From Lucinisca nassula (Eukaryota; Mollusca; Bivalvia; Lucinida; Lucinidae): a DNA stretch of 64,000 bases. The stretch is taken from contig OY757010.1 of NCBI GenBank assembly GCA_963580285.1, forward strand, positions 213,684,138-213,748,137. Direction: 5' to 3'. Every line of letters begins with the position of its first letter. Position 1 is the stretch's first letter. The translations under genes and the position numbers were made by a program. Below the pieces are notes generated by a model. That model saw only the letters and a list, made by a program, of their open reading frames with translations. It was not told the origin of the DNA and did no database searches. Positions 32,503 to 42,815 of the stretch are shown here, piece by piece.

Positions 32503-32723
32503 GAATACGTCACGCCTATATAATTTCGACCCCCTTTAACCACTCTTTTATCTGGTAAAACTTTGGATTACAGAGGATACATTATTTTTCTTATTTCTGC
32601 TTAAAGTTATAAATTGTGGATACTTATTAAAACCGTTTCGCCGAGGCGGTTAGAATATCAGAATTTTTTTGTCTGAAAATTTTAAGATTTTCAATGTATT
32701 TGAATAGGCGTGTTTTTATTATG
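32503..32723 (-). mobile_element. HPA element, reversed, short arm
   Basis: GTCACGCCTATATAATTTCG start, arm to AAAACCGTTTCGCCGAGG, then a partner arm cut after about 11 bases (GGCGGTTAGAATATC). Ends GAATAGGCGTGTTTTTATTATG. Confidence 0.75.
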
Positions 32724-32793
32724 TTGATAGAAATGACACAGTCTGAACAGAGTCATAGTTGTGTGCTATATGGATGCCATTTTACCAAAAGTG

Positions 32794-33107
32794 CATTACG
32801 ATAACACACCCGTGCAACATAGTGCAGTTTTCCACATCTCCAAAATGGCTACTTTTCTGATGAAAATCCGTGGTATTTTTTCTCATTTATACCGCAAACA
32901 TAGGTTGTGGATGCTCGTTAGAACCGCCTCATTGAGGCGGTTCTAACGAGTACCCACAACCTATGTCATGAGGCGGTTCTAACGAGTACACACAACCTGT
33001 CTTGGAGCAGAAATAAGGAAAATAATGTATATCCCCGTAAACCCCAGTTATCTCTATATAAAGTTGGGTTTAGTGGGTATTCATTTCACGGACTTGTTCA
33101 CGTGATG
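32794..33107 (+). mobile_element. HPB element with duplicated arm
   Basis: CATTACGATAACACACCCGTG start, CACGGACTTGTTCACGTGATG end. After the normal palindrome (tip CGCCTCATTGAGGCGG) a second copy of the right arm follows (CATGAGGCGGTTCTAACG), making 314 bp. Confidence 0.88.
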
Positions 33108-33183
33108 GTAAGCATACAGACAGTTAAGTCTGCATGCTAAATGAGTCGATACGCAGACTGAGCGAAGATACTGGAAGACACAT

Positions 33184-33370
33184 TTAACCCATTTCATACC
33201 AAATGGAATCTTCCATCTTATATACAAAGAATGTTCATTTCAAAATTTAGGGATGTGAGGTTGCGTTTTCTTCAAAATGTGTCTTGAGGCTCTGATTCTG
33301 CGGCGTTTTATCTGGGCCTGTACTGTAAGCCAATCACCCCCTTTACGGTCCCCGGTTCAAAATGGGTTAA
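33184..33370 (-). mobile_element. Family D element, reversed
   Basis: TTAACCCATTTCATACC..GGAATCTTCC, AGGTTGCGTTTTCTTC and GGGCCTGTACTGTAAGCC, ending CAAAATGGGTTAA. The central palindrome is reduced (CTGCGGCGTTTTATCTGG). Confidence 0.65.
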
Positions 33371-33683
33371 GTTGCCCTACATATCCCAGTTGTAATACAA
33401 AACTGTGTACATAATTCTTTGCCAAGCCTTACAAAATAAGTCAAGTAAAAGAAATTGTACACATGGGGAATTTAGAACTAATAAGGAAAGAAATTTCCGT
33501 CCGTAATGTTGTCACCAATATCTTTATTGTGTTCATAATGTGCAGCTCCAGCACTATATGCACTTCAGTGGATAGACGGAGGGTATCGCTTTAAATATCA
33601 GACAGCAAACAGAGAAAAAAAACGTCTGGTTTCAATACAGTCTTCATTTACCTCAATACATCTAGAACATTTTTCATTCAGAC

Positions 33684-33828
33684 CATCGCGTGAACAAGTC
33701 CGTGAAATAAAGACCCCTCTAAACTCCACTTTATATAGACAAAAATGGGGTTTAAGGGGGTAAACTTTATTTTCCTTATTTCTGCTCCGAGACATAGGTT
33801 GTGGGTACTCGTTAGAACCGCCTCGATG
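33684..33828 (-). mobile_element. HPB half element ending at the hairpin tip
   Basis: CATCGCGTGAACAAGTCCGTG, hairpin, TTCTGCTCCGAGACATAGG, arm to GAACCGCCTCGATGA, then immediately unrelated sequence (CTCACTGTTTTGCC) that belongs to the family G array. Confidence 0.82.
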
Positions 33829-33839
33829 ACTCACTGTTT

Positions 33840-35125
33840 TGCCTTTTTTCCATACCAATGTCTACATGACCCAATTTGACCTTGACATAAAACAGGTCAA
33901 AGTCAACTAAATGTCATCATTCGAACAAACATGATATGGCTCGAGTCCCCGATGCTTCATACCAAGTTTCAAGGTCATCAGCCATTTGGTTCCTGAGAAG
34001 AAGATTTTTAAAGGTTTTTACCATATATGGGCATGGTGCCCATACTAGTCATGTGACCAAGTCCTTACGAACAAACTTTCGTTCCCCCTTCCCATCGTAG
34101 CTCCACATGTAATTTTGTTCCAATGAACTCAGCAGTTTGAGTGGAGAAAATACTGAATCTGAGCCATCCAGGACAAAGGTCAGTCAATGACCTTGACCGT
34201 TGGAATTGACAAAATTCCATTCAACTGATTGCAAATATCATTTCTGATGCCACAGGTTACAATGCAATCAGAAAAATCCTCTGTTTTGCCCTTTTTTCAT
34301 ACAAATGTCTAAGTGACCAAATTTGACCTTGACGTAAAACAGGTCAAGGTCAACCAAAGGTCATCATTTGAACAAACTTGGAAGGGCTCGAGTCCCCGAT
34401 GCTGCATACCAAGTTTCAAGGTCATCGGCCATTTGGTTCCTGAGAAGAAGATTTTTTAAAGGTTTTTACCATATATGGGCATGGCGGCCATTTTGGTCAT
34501 GTGACCCAGTCCTTACGAACAAACTTTCGTTCCCCCTTCCCATAGAGGCTGCACATGAAATTTGGTTTCAACCACCCAGCAGTTTATGTTGAGAAGAAAA
34601 TAAAATTACTGAAACTGAGCCTTCAAGGACAAAGGTCAGTAAATGACCTTGACCTTCGGAATTGATAAACTTCCATTCAGCTCATTACAAATATCATTTC
34701 TGATGCCACAGGCCATCATGCAATCAGAAAATCCACTGATTTACCCTTTTTCCATACAAATGTCTAAGTGACCAGATTTGTAAAACAGGCCAAGGTCAAC
34801 GAAAGGTCATCATTTGAACAAACTTGATAGGGCCCGCGTCTCCGATGCTGCATACCGAGTTTCAAGGTCATCTGCCGTTTGGTTCCTGAGAAGAAGATTT
34901 TTAAAGGTTTTTACCATATATGGGCATGGCGGCCATCTTGGTCATGTGACCAAGATCCCATGAGCAAAATTTCTTTCCCCTAACCCATGGAGAACCCACA
35001 TGTAATTTAGTTTCAATTGGTCCAGCAGTTTCTGAGAAGTCGTTTGAAAATGTTGACGCGGACGACGGACGGCGGATCACTGCCTATACTATAAGCTCCC
35101 CCGGAGCCTTCGGCTCTGGTGAGCT
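33840..35125 (+). repeat. Family G, three tandem units of about 450 bp
   Basis: The CATAC..AATGTCTA block recurs at about 33851, 34300 and 34753. Each unit contains TTTGAACAAACTTG-like, CATACCAAGTTTCAAGGTCA, TGGTTCCTGAGAAGAAGAT and TTACCATATATGGGCATGG, and ends with text around GTCATGTGACC. The last unit closes at CGGCTCTGGTGAGC. TCAAGGTCA in either orientation occurs at 33877, 33969, 34188, 34324, 34344, 34416, 34644 and 34862. ORFs across it are not genes. Confidence 0.85.
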
Positions 35126-35324
35126 AAAAAAATTTAAGACTGCGGTGATTCCAGTGCCTAATTTCGAAAATGACAGACTACATGCATGGTAGTTAACTCA
35201 ATCACGGAAACCGTTGATCTTGAGTGTGGTTCACATTTAATTTCACCATATTCTTTGATATATTGTAATCATTATTTATTTTCGAGGCACTCGACTGGAC
35301 TTTTCTTTACAGATTGTTCTCCTT

Positions 35325-35950
35325 AGATTGCAGTGGTGCCTGGTGCCGGGATGATAACCAATGAATCGATGGGGCGGGGCAGATGCAGCGGAGTTAAAAA
35401 AGCTGGAAATGTGATTCATCCCTGCAGGTGGTGCCGGTGGAGCGTGTTTGGGCACCGGCTTTTTGTCGCCGCTGCCGGGGAACAAGCCCGGCGCCTCTGG
35501 TGTCGGAGGCAAGTGGACTAAACACGGAGTTATCACGCTCCTTTAGTCATCGGTCGGGGCAATCTACTGGATTTTTCTTCTTATATTTTTCCTCCTCCTA
35601 CTGTCGTGGTAACTGGTGCCGGGGTGGATTTTGGGAGCCCAGGGACGAGGCAGATTCAGCGGAGTCAAAAAAGCTGGAAATGTGATTCGTCACTGCAGGT
35701 GGTGCCGGTGGAGCGTGTTTGGGCGCCGGCATTTTGTCGCCGCTGCCTGGGATTAAGCCCGGGGTCTCTGGTGTCGGAGGCAAGTGGACTAACCACTGAG
35801 TTATCACGTTCCTTTAGTCATCGGCCAGGGCACTCAACTGGACTTTTCTTCATATTTTTTTCCTCCTTCTACTGCAGTGGTGCATGGTGCCGGGGTGGTT
35901 GTTGGTGGATCCCAGGGACTGGGCAGATTCAGCGGAGTCAAAAGAAGCAT
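35325..35950 (-). repeat. Tandem SINE-like units, about 275 bp period
   Basis: GGTGCCGGGATG or GGTGCCGGGGTGG recurs at 35341, 35611 and 35886. Each full unit includes GTGCCGGTGGAGCGTGTTTG, TTTTGTCGCCGCTGCC and GGCAAGTGGACTAA, the order seen in the reversed tRNA-SINE at 51430-51728. A further partial unit is at about 36650-36775. GC-rich ORFs on both strands come from the repeat. Confidence 0.7.
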
Positions 35951-35990
35951 GAAATATGATGTGTTTACATGAGTATCTCCTTAAAAATTA

Positions 35991-36473
35991 CACAATGGAA
36001 TTCCATTACGCAAACACGCCTATACAAATACATAACCACCTTTATCGCCGAAAAAATGAAAATTTTATGATGAAAAATTGTGATATTTTTTTTATTTATA
36101 AAGCAGAAATACGAAAAATAAGGTATACCCCCGGAAACTCCAGTTTTACTGTATAAAAGTGGGGTTCAAGGGGGTCAAAAATTTATATGCGTGTTTTCGT
36201 GATGGTTTCCGCTGACCGTTCCAAGGCGGTTCTTCTGTCGCGATATATTTTTGTTATGGTTTGTCTTTGGGTGTTTTTGTCGCTTATGTTATTTTATTTT
36301 GGATAGCCTATTGGCCATTTTGTTGTGAAGTGACTGTCCTTTTGGCTTTCCGCTGTTGGTGTTTCCATTAGAGTCTGTTGTTTTATGTTTGTGTGTCTTT
36401 CCCTTTGGTGTCTCTGATGGGAGCTGAGGGTTAGTTGTATCCATTCCTGATCATTGCCTCCACTTCTATTTCT
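35991..36473 (+). mobile_element. RT retroelement 3' end, interrupted by HPA
   Basis: The fragment starts at CAATGGAATTC (35993-36003), is interrupted by the HPA copy, and resumes at GTTTCCGCTGACCGTTCC (36205), continuing to ATTGCCTCCACTTCTATTT. The joined sequence is identical in order to 63728-63760 of the long copy. Confidence 0.82.
36004..36204 (+). mobile_element. HPA element without central palindrome
   Basis: CATTACGCAAACACGCC to GCGTGTTTTCGTGATG, 201 bp. At about 36098 the sequence goes from TTTTTTTATTTATA straight to AAGCAGAAATACG, so both palindrome arms are deleted. The second hairpin (AACTCCAG..GTGGGGTT) is kept. The insertion site in the RT tail shows no duplication. Confidence 0.9.
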
Positions 36474-37295
36474 TTGTAGGATGGAGGAATGAAATAGCAC
36501 GCCATAATAAATGACCATATTTAGAGTGCATGGCTGGCCGGTCTGGCTGGCCCGGACCTTTTGGCCTGGTGTTTGACTCGCTTGCTTTTTGACCCCAGGT
36601 TCGTGGGCTCGGTCCCAAGTCAGGGCACTAGACTGTTTTTTTTTTTTTTGTAGGTTTTTCTCCTCAGATTGCAGTGGTGCCTGGTGCCGGGATGGTTGCT
36701 GACGAAGCCCAGGAGAGTTGCAGATGCAGCGGAGTCGAAGGTCGCTGGAAATGTGATATGATTACATGAGTATCCCCTAAACATTTAAAAAGTGTCTCTT
36801 TGTAGGATGGAGAAATGTACAATTACAGCAACAATAAATATGTATATGGGGTGCATGATCAATGTACTTATCTATATCTAAACCCTGTTGGTTGCTGTTT
36901 ATGTCTGATATTCATCATGTTGGGTGAAAGAGGAAAAAAAATAACGTTAATAATTAAAAAGTAACCAACATATTAATCCACTATACTTTGAGTTAGTGCG
37001 TAGACATTTCTTGTGAAAGATTATACTATGTGTTATCTCGGCCAGTAAAAGGCTTTGAAATGAAATCAAGAAAAAGTGGACATGACCATTGAATTGGAAG
37101 TACGTTTTGCTTTCTTTAATCTCACATTTTAGTTGTTTTTCATTGAAACACCTTGTTTCTTTTTTTTTAAACTGTAGACAGCGCTTTTAATACGGCGCAC
37201 ATCAAGATTTTCTTACACCCAGCTCTGTAACACCACACTGTTTGAGCCGTTAACATGAGCTGTAAACAGTCAACTGTGCCGACATTCAGATCCAA
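36474..37295. other. No gene recognised
   Basis: Apart from the partial SINE-like unit at 36650-36775, AT-rich sequence with no supported feature. Confidence 0.4.
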
Positions 37296-37949
37296 AATTG
37301 AAGGGGTTAGTGCAAGAAGGGGCCTATGTCACATTTTTTATAATTTCGAGAAAAACGCGAAAAACAAAATATTTTGCAAAATTTTCATATTTTTCATACT
37401 TGAATTTAAATAAATTCTTCTGTTGTGTTATTGTGTCATCTGAAATGTTGCAAAAACCGCATAAATAGTTCTGCGTATATCGCAGATATTCATTTGTTAC
37501 AATAATGGTTTAGTGCAAGATGGGGCCTAAGTCCAGGATTTATTGGACTTAGGCACCTTCTTGCACTAAACAAATACAACAAAGTTTTCTCTATTAAAAG
37601 CAGAAACCTTTGTCATTTAGTTGAACATGTATATTTTATCGTATCACGACTCTTTATTAGTTTATTATAACAAAAATCTGAAACAAATGAACAATACATA
37701 AAATGGAAACTCAAAGCTTTATGTGGTAAAACGGACTTAGACCCCTTCTTGTACCAACAATACGACAATGGACTTAGGACCCTACCAAAATTTTTATTAA
37801 CCGTCATTTTTAACGCCAGTAAAGAAATAAGGTATAACAAACTATATATCAGATTGTAGGTCTCGATATGATGTATCTGAAAATGATAATATCCCATTTT
37901 TTTTTCCAAAAATGGACTTGGGCCCCTTCTTGCACTAACCCCTTCAATT
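37296..37949. mobile_element. TIR element P with internal copies of its own ends
   Basis: Perfect terminal repeat GAAGGGGTTAGTGCAAGAAG (left) and its complement (right), 29 bp counting AATT, which could be part of the repeat or a 4-bp duplication. The end motif recurs inside: GTTTAGTGCAAGATGGGGCC at about 37510, its inverted partner GGCACCTTCTTGCACTAAAC at about 37551, and CCCCTTCTTGTACCAAC at about 37741. No transposase; the reverse ORF at 37613-37909 is unrecognised. Confidence 0.85.
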
Positions 37950-38336
37950 CTACATCCAAACTGCGCTAAAAGAGTCTAGTATGGAAGTGCATGTACTATA
38001 CAGATTATTATTTTCGCACTCCTTTCTTTATCGGATTGTTTTGCCTCCCTCGGTTTATAAATCCCATTTTTCAAATAGGAAAATGAATAAACCTTATTTA
38101 TTTTGTGCTAATATCGGCTTCCTGAATAAATTGATATGCTCTATAGAACCGCAAAATTGACACAGTACTAATGGTGCCTTAGAAATCGTAAGGAACATTA
38201 CTTACTCCTACACTTTTTCTTTATATAAGATTTAGTATTTCAACGTATACATTAAGCATACTTAAAAACCCGATGTTATGATGAGACCAGAGATTTCATA
38301 ACGGACAATGTCTTTTAGATTACATAAAGGTTTGCG
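37950..38336. other. No gene recognised
   Basis: AT-rich, no supported feature. Confidence 0.4.
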
Positions 38337-38640
38337 CCGGCCGCGGTAGCTCAGTCGGATGAGCATCTAACCGATGATCAGGAGGACGCGGGTTCGATCC
38401 CTGCCGGGATAAGCAACATTCTTTCGTGGAAATTGATCATGAAATATTTTCCACGGTCATTCTCTCCCTTCCGCTGATTCAAAAAGGACAGTTGTCAGTT
38501 CCTGGTGAAAAATGTGCATTGTACTGGTTAGCAGCTTACGTATTAGCCTGCCCAGGAAAAGTGTGGATACGTGTACTGACCGGCTCAAACCCACCTAAAT
38601 AGTTTTTACTGGGCCGTTACACCCCAATACAAACAAACAC
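38337..38640 (+). repeat. SINE-1, complete tRNA-derived SINE
   Basis: The tRNA-like head has A box TAGCTCAGTCGG (38347-38358) and B box GGTTCGATCCC (38391-38401), the internal RNA polymerase III promoter. It is followed by body blocks CAACATTCTTTCGTGG, CTTCCGCTGATTC, AGCCTGCCCAGGAAAAG and the tail GGGCCGTTACACC..CAAACAAACAC. Non-coding; mobilised by a partner LINE. It is not a functional tRNA gene because no anticodon arm folds. Confidence 0.85.
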
Positions 38641-39173
38641 ATTGATGAAGGCATTAAGGTCTCAGCATGTTCAGCAACAACTGTGAATCAGTGTCTATGC
38701 AAAATCAATAGAAATCTGTTATTTAGTTTCATGATTGTCTATTCAGCTGATATACCAATGGAGAATATAGCTGAACATGAATTTCCTGTACATACAAAAC
38801 AAACATCTTTATCCATGATTTAATGCCAATACTTCCTTTCAGTACGATCAAATTACTGACTTTATAAAACTTTCCAGATCATGATTATGGCCTTAGCTGA
38901 TACACTACCGGGTCATTGTTCCTATATAATTACCGTAGTGTCGACTACCTCTAAAGGTGACGAATGTGCCACATGCTATTCCTACATCACGGGGATGATA
39001 AATACATATAGCTAAATGATAATGGAGTGTGCTAGGATCATAAAACAAACCAGAAGATTTTGTTTCGTTTCAGGGGCATTTAATTCGCTTTTGGCGCTGA
39101 TAATCAATCAACCATGGGTGACAAACGCCATACCCGTTCTTAGCAGATCGCGACCGAGCCCGATTGGAAATAA
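38641..39173. other. No gene recognised
   Basis: No repeat or gene identified. The ORF at 39016-39258 runs into the HPA copy and is not supported. Confidence 0.35.
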
Positions 39174-39440
39174 CATTACGAAAACACCCCTTATACAAAT
39201 ACATAATAAATTTTACCGTCGAAACAAAAACGGAGATTTTAAGGATGAAAAATTATGATATATTTTTCTTATCTCTGCCCAAAATATAAATTGTAGGAAC
39301 ATATTAGAACCGTCTCATTGAAGCGGTTCTAACGAGTACCAACAATCTATATTTTAGAGCAGCAACCTTTAAACCCCAGTTTTACTATAAACAAATGGGG
39401 TTCAAAGGGGTAAGAATTATATAGGCGTGTTTTCGTGATA
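39174..39440 (+). mobile_element. HPA element, full length
   Basis: CATTACGAAAACACCCC start, palindrome with tip CGTCTCATTGAAGCGG, slightly shortened right arm (TTTTAGAGCAGCAACC), hairpin, end ATAGGCGTGTTTTCGTGAT. Confidence 0.87.
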
Positions 39441-39562
39441 AGCACAGCACTGTTAACCATACTTTGACTGAATCTACATCTTCGGTTGCGAAAAGTTTTA
39501 AACCGTGTTACCCAATGAAAGGTTTATTGTTTATAAACATTCACTCCGTACTGGTGAGTAAA

Positions 39563-39893
39563 CATCACGAAAACACGCCTATATAATTTTGACCCCCTTG
39601 AACCCAATTTTTATAGAGTAAAACTGGGGTTTACATGGGTAAACCTAATTTTTCTTATTTCTGCTCAACATATAATTTGTGTGTACTCATTAGAACCACC
39701 TCGATCCTTATTTTTTCTTTTTTTCTGCTCTAAAATATAGATTGTGAGTACTTCATCGAGGCGGTTCTAACGATTACACACAATCTATATTTTGAGCAGA
39801 AATAAGAAAAATATCACACATTTTATCGGAAAATTTTCATTTTTTTCGGCGGTAAAATTTCCAATGTATTAATATAGGCGTGTTTCCGTAATG
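39563..39893 (-). mobile_element. HPA element, reversed, with duplicated arm
   Basis: CATCACGAAAACACGCC start, GTGTTTCCGTAATG end. One arm (to GAACCACCTCGAT) is followed by a second start of the same arm (CTTTTTTTCTGCTC) and then its partner (CATCGAGGCGGTTCTAACG). 331 bp. Confidence 0.87.
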
Positions 39894-39959
39894 TTTCACA
39901 TTGTATTTACATTTCCGGCATTTTTGTGTCTTCCTATACATAACGTATGCAATGCATTG

Positions 39960-40181
39960 CATCACAAAAACACGCCTATACAAATACATTGTAAATGTTA
40001 TCGCAGTAAAATAATACGAAAATTTCAAGATGAAAAAATGTGATATTTTTCTAATTTCTGCTCAGAATATAGATTGTGGTTACTCATTGAACCGCCTCAT
40101 AAAACCCCTGTACACCCCAGTTTTATTATATAAAAGGGGGATTCAAGGGGGTCAAAATTTTATAGGCTTGTTTTTGTGATG
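39960..40181 (+). mobile_element. HPA element, second arm lost from tip
   Basis: CATCACAAAAACACGCC start, arm to GAACCGCCTCAT, then directly AAAACCCCTGTACACCCC. The deletion runs from the tip to just before the second hairpin. Ends TAGGCTTGTTTTTGTGATG. Confidence 0.85.
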
Positions 40182-40198
40182 CGTTATTAAAACACGCT

Positions 40199-40300
40199 TA
40201 CAACAACAGCCGATAAGTCCAGTGGTTAGAGCACAGGGATACCAATCTAGAAGCCGTTTGTTTATATCCGACAGCAATATTTATTTTGTGAAAGAAGCAT
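40199..40300 (+). repeat. Possible tRNA-like SINE head
   Basis: AGTCCAGTGGTTAGAGCAC resembles an A box and GTTTGTTTATATCC a degenerate B box about 45 bp later. No body matching the other SINEs. Confidence 0.3.
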
Positions 40301-41423
40301 TCAGATGTTTTGTCCGGTCACTTACTCCGCATGATAAGTGAAATTCTGGCTGAACATGGAATATCCTAAATTCGTGTAACGTTGGTATAAATCCATATCT
40401 TCCATCATTTTGTACATTTCGATCGATTTGATTGGTTAAAATAAATGTTTTGTACTTCGATAAATTCCATGAGCAAGGATCTCAGATCTATTTCACACAG
40501 CGACAGGTAGTAATATAACGTGACGTCACAGAGCGCATTTAGAACCCGCGCGTTACGCCATTGTATATGAAGTCAAGAGCGTTCGATTTAAAAATAGGAA
40601 GCTAGTATTTGATTCGTATAGTATTTTGTTATAATCTCGATTTTTGCCTGATGTCTGATTATGCTATTGAAACCTAAAACTACGTCATGGATTTCTTTTA
40701 TTGTTTATTGAATGCACAATAACTTATGGCCTGTAAGTAACGACGTACAGAGTTCACGTCATAATCTAAACAGCAACAAAATCTTTTAACAAACATATAG
40801 AAAAGTTTTAGAGGGTCTCAGTCTGCACAGGTAAGAAACCAGGAAGCCACAAACGTGCAGTCCTTTGTAAGGATTGCGAAACCCAAAGCTTAAAGAAATC
40901 AAAGCACTGACAGTGCTGATGGGGCGATGGTTTGTAATCTTTGGATAGCTTTAGGCAAATTTTGAATCTGGTAAGTAGTTTTTGAAAATCAGGCTTAAAG
41001 AATATAGTAGTTTAAATAGGGCTAGAATATATTGGGGGTCATTGATGAGGCCTAATTTGATGAAACTAGCTAGTCTGACCCAGAAAATTTTCCACTTGAC
41101 GGTTTCAAGTCTTTGATCCAAAGCAGAAATCTTAACAGAAGATATAAACTACAGGTGGAAATAAGGGACTGTTTGGTCACCAAAATTGTTTTCATTGTTG
41201 TTTTGGTTGTTATTAGAAAAACAAGTTTAATTTCTTTATCATGTCTTGCAAGTATTTATATCATATAAATATATAAATGATATATCAATGTTTACAAGAT
41301 CATCAGAAACAAAGCAACCAGAATCTGTCGCAAATAGTTTCTTAAGTGGTATCTTTCACCATCTCCTACGTATATTAACAAAGTATCAATAAAATAGTTG
41401 TCACTTGATTCTCGGTTACCAAT
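40301..41423. other. No gene recognised
   Basis: A family F fragment (GATGAGGCCTAATTTGATG, AACTAGCTAGTCTGACCC) lies at about 41038-41100, and an AT-rich palindromic patch (ATATCATATAAATATATAA) at about 41258-41285. Otherwise unassigned. Confidence 0.45.
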
Positions 41424-41610
41424 TTGTTTGTTTGATTTGAGGTTTAACGTCCCCGTCAGCACTATCTAGGTCATTTTGTAAACGTTACTTCCAATTTTGT
41501 GGAACTTTTTCTAGACTTTGAGATGAAATGACATCTCAATCCCTGCCGCCCAATGAAACCAATAGGGTTTATAATCATTGACGGGCCGATCTCCGTTACC
41601 TATCCCCACT
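41424..41610 (-). repeat. Family C repeat, reversed, partial
   Basis: TTTGATTTGAGGTTTAACG, AGATGAAATGACATCTC and CCCAATGAAACCAATAGGG, ending near GACGGGCCGATC. The 5' half of the family is missing. Confidence 0.7.
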
Positions 41611-42247
41611 TAGAACACCTAAGTAGAATAATTGCGGGATAGGAACAATTGCGTCCTAGGTATAACATACAACGACTATAACATGTATGACATATAATGT
41701 TGAAGGGCCGTAAGAAACTAGCCTTGTATGATCTTTAGTGTTGTTGGGTCGTTGAGGCATATCATATTAACAGTTACTTTACTTTCTAAACTGTTAAAGC
41801 TTAATTAAGAATCTTTCTTTCTATAAAATATTGGTTTTGCTAACAGGCTATAAACTGATGCATTGTACTTTCTAAACTTGATTTACATGTCTTGTTTATA
41901 TTGGAACGGATTCAAGTATATTGGAACGAATTCAAATCGTCATTTGACATATAAAATATGTGATTATGCAGTAACCACCCGGTGTTTATCAGTTTCTTGA
42001 GACATGCAGGTGCAGTAAACAAAACTTACATAATTATAAAATGTATATGGATATTCCAATCAAAAAGGGGTAGTTGTATATACATATGCCTATCATATGA
42101 GTACATATTATGGTTTATGTCAGTTATAGGGGTGTGTGTTTTAATGTTATGTCAATTAAACAGGTGCAGTAAACTTTTAAAGGAATTTAGGAAAACAATA
42201 ACCTTTAAATAATTGCGTGGTAGCGTCCTGAAACTATGCAGTATGAT
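41611..42247. other. No gene recognised
   Basis: A short direct repeat TATTGGAACGRATTCAA occurs at about 41900-41935. The ORF at 41982-42212 is unrecognised. Confidence 0.4.
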
Positions 42248-42249
42248 TA

Positions 42250-42560
42250 ATTTTGTTTTGTTTGTTTGATTTGAGGTTTAACGTCCCGGTCAACACTGTA
42301 TATGTCATTTTGGAGACATTGCTTCCCATTTTATGGGACTTTTACCCGACATTGAGATGAAATGACATCTCAAGCCCTGTCGCCCATGATTCCTATAGGG
42401 TTTATAACCATGGATGGTCCGACACTCACACTGTTTTACCTTGGGGAGGCTTATATCCTCTAAGCGGTTTACCAGTACTCGTGTGCGGTTGGTTTCAGCT
42501 CTGCGTGGAAGCATCATGCAGCCCATCTATTTCTTCAAGCCCCGATGGGGCAGTATGATT
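42250..42560 (-). repeat. Family C repeat, reversed, complete
   Basis: TTTGATTTGAGGTTTAACG through ATTTTGGAGACATTGC, TTTACCCGACATTGAGATG, CTAAGCGGTTTACCAGTACT and GGAAGCATCATGCAGCCC to GCCCCGATGGGGC. The most complete copy of the family here. Confidence 0.75.
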
Positions 42561-42815
42561 GTCGTTTGCACAAATAATAAGGGTGTAAACGTGAATTGTA
42601 AAATGTTAGAAATGCTCAGAGGACATATATAAGGTCCAGTTTTGAACACGTTAGTTAGATCTGAATTTTGGTTTAAAGCTGTAGAGAGATCCGAGCTGGT
42701 TACGACAAGATCTCATGTTTTAAAGTGTCAGATAGAAATTAATCTGATACACATTTTGGGCTGTCGCGGAAAATGAAATGAAATGAAAATTAAAACTTAG
42801 AAACTTTTGAAAGAC

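Noticed and set aside
35276..35959. GC-rich proline/arginine ORFs on both strands
   Set aside because: They are frames of the tandem SINE-like units and repeat with the same period.
37613..37909. 98-codon reverse ORF as transposase of element P
   Set aside because: No catalytic or DNA-binding motif, and the element is too short for a known transposase.
38337..38410. Functional tRNA gene
   Set aside because: A and B boxes are present, but the anticodon stem does not form and a SINE body follows; the same applies to 48648, 49066 and 51728.
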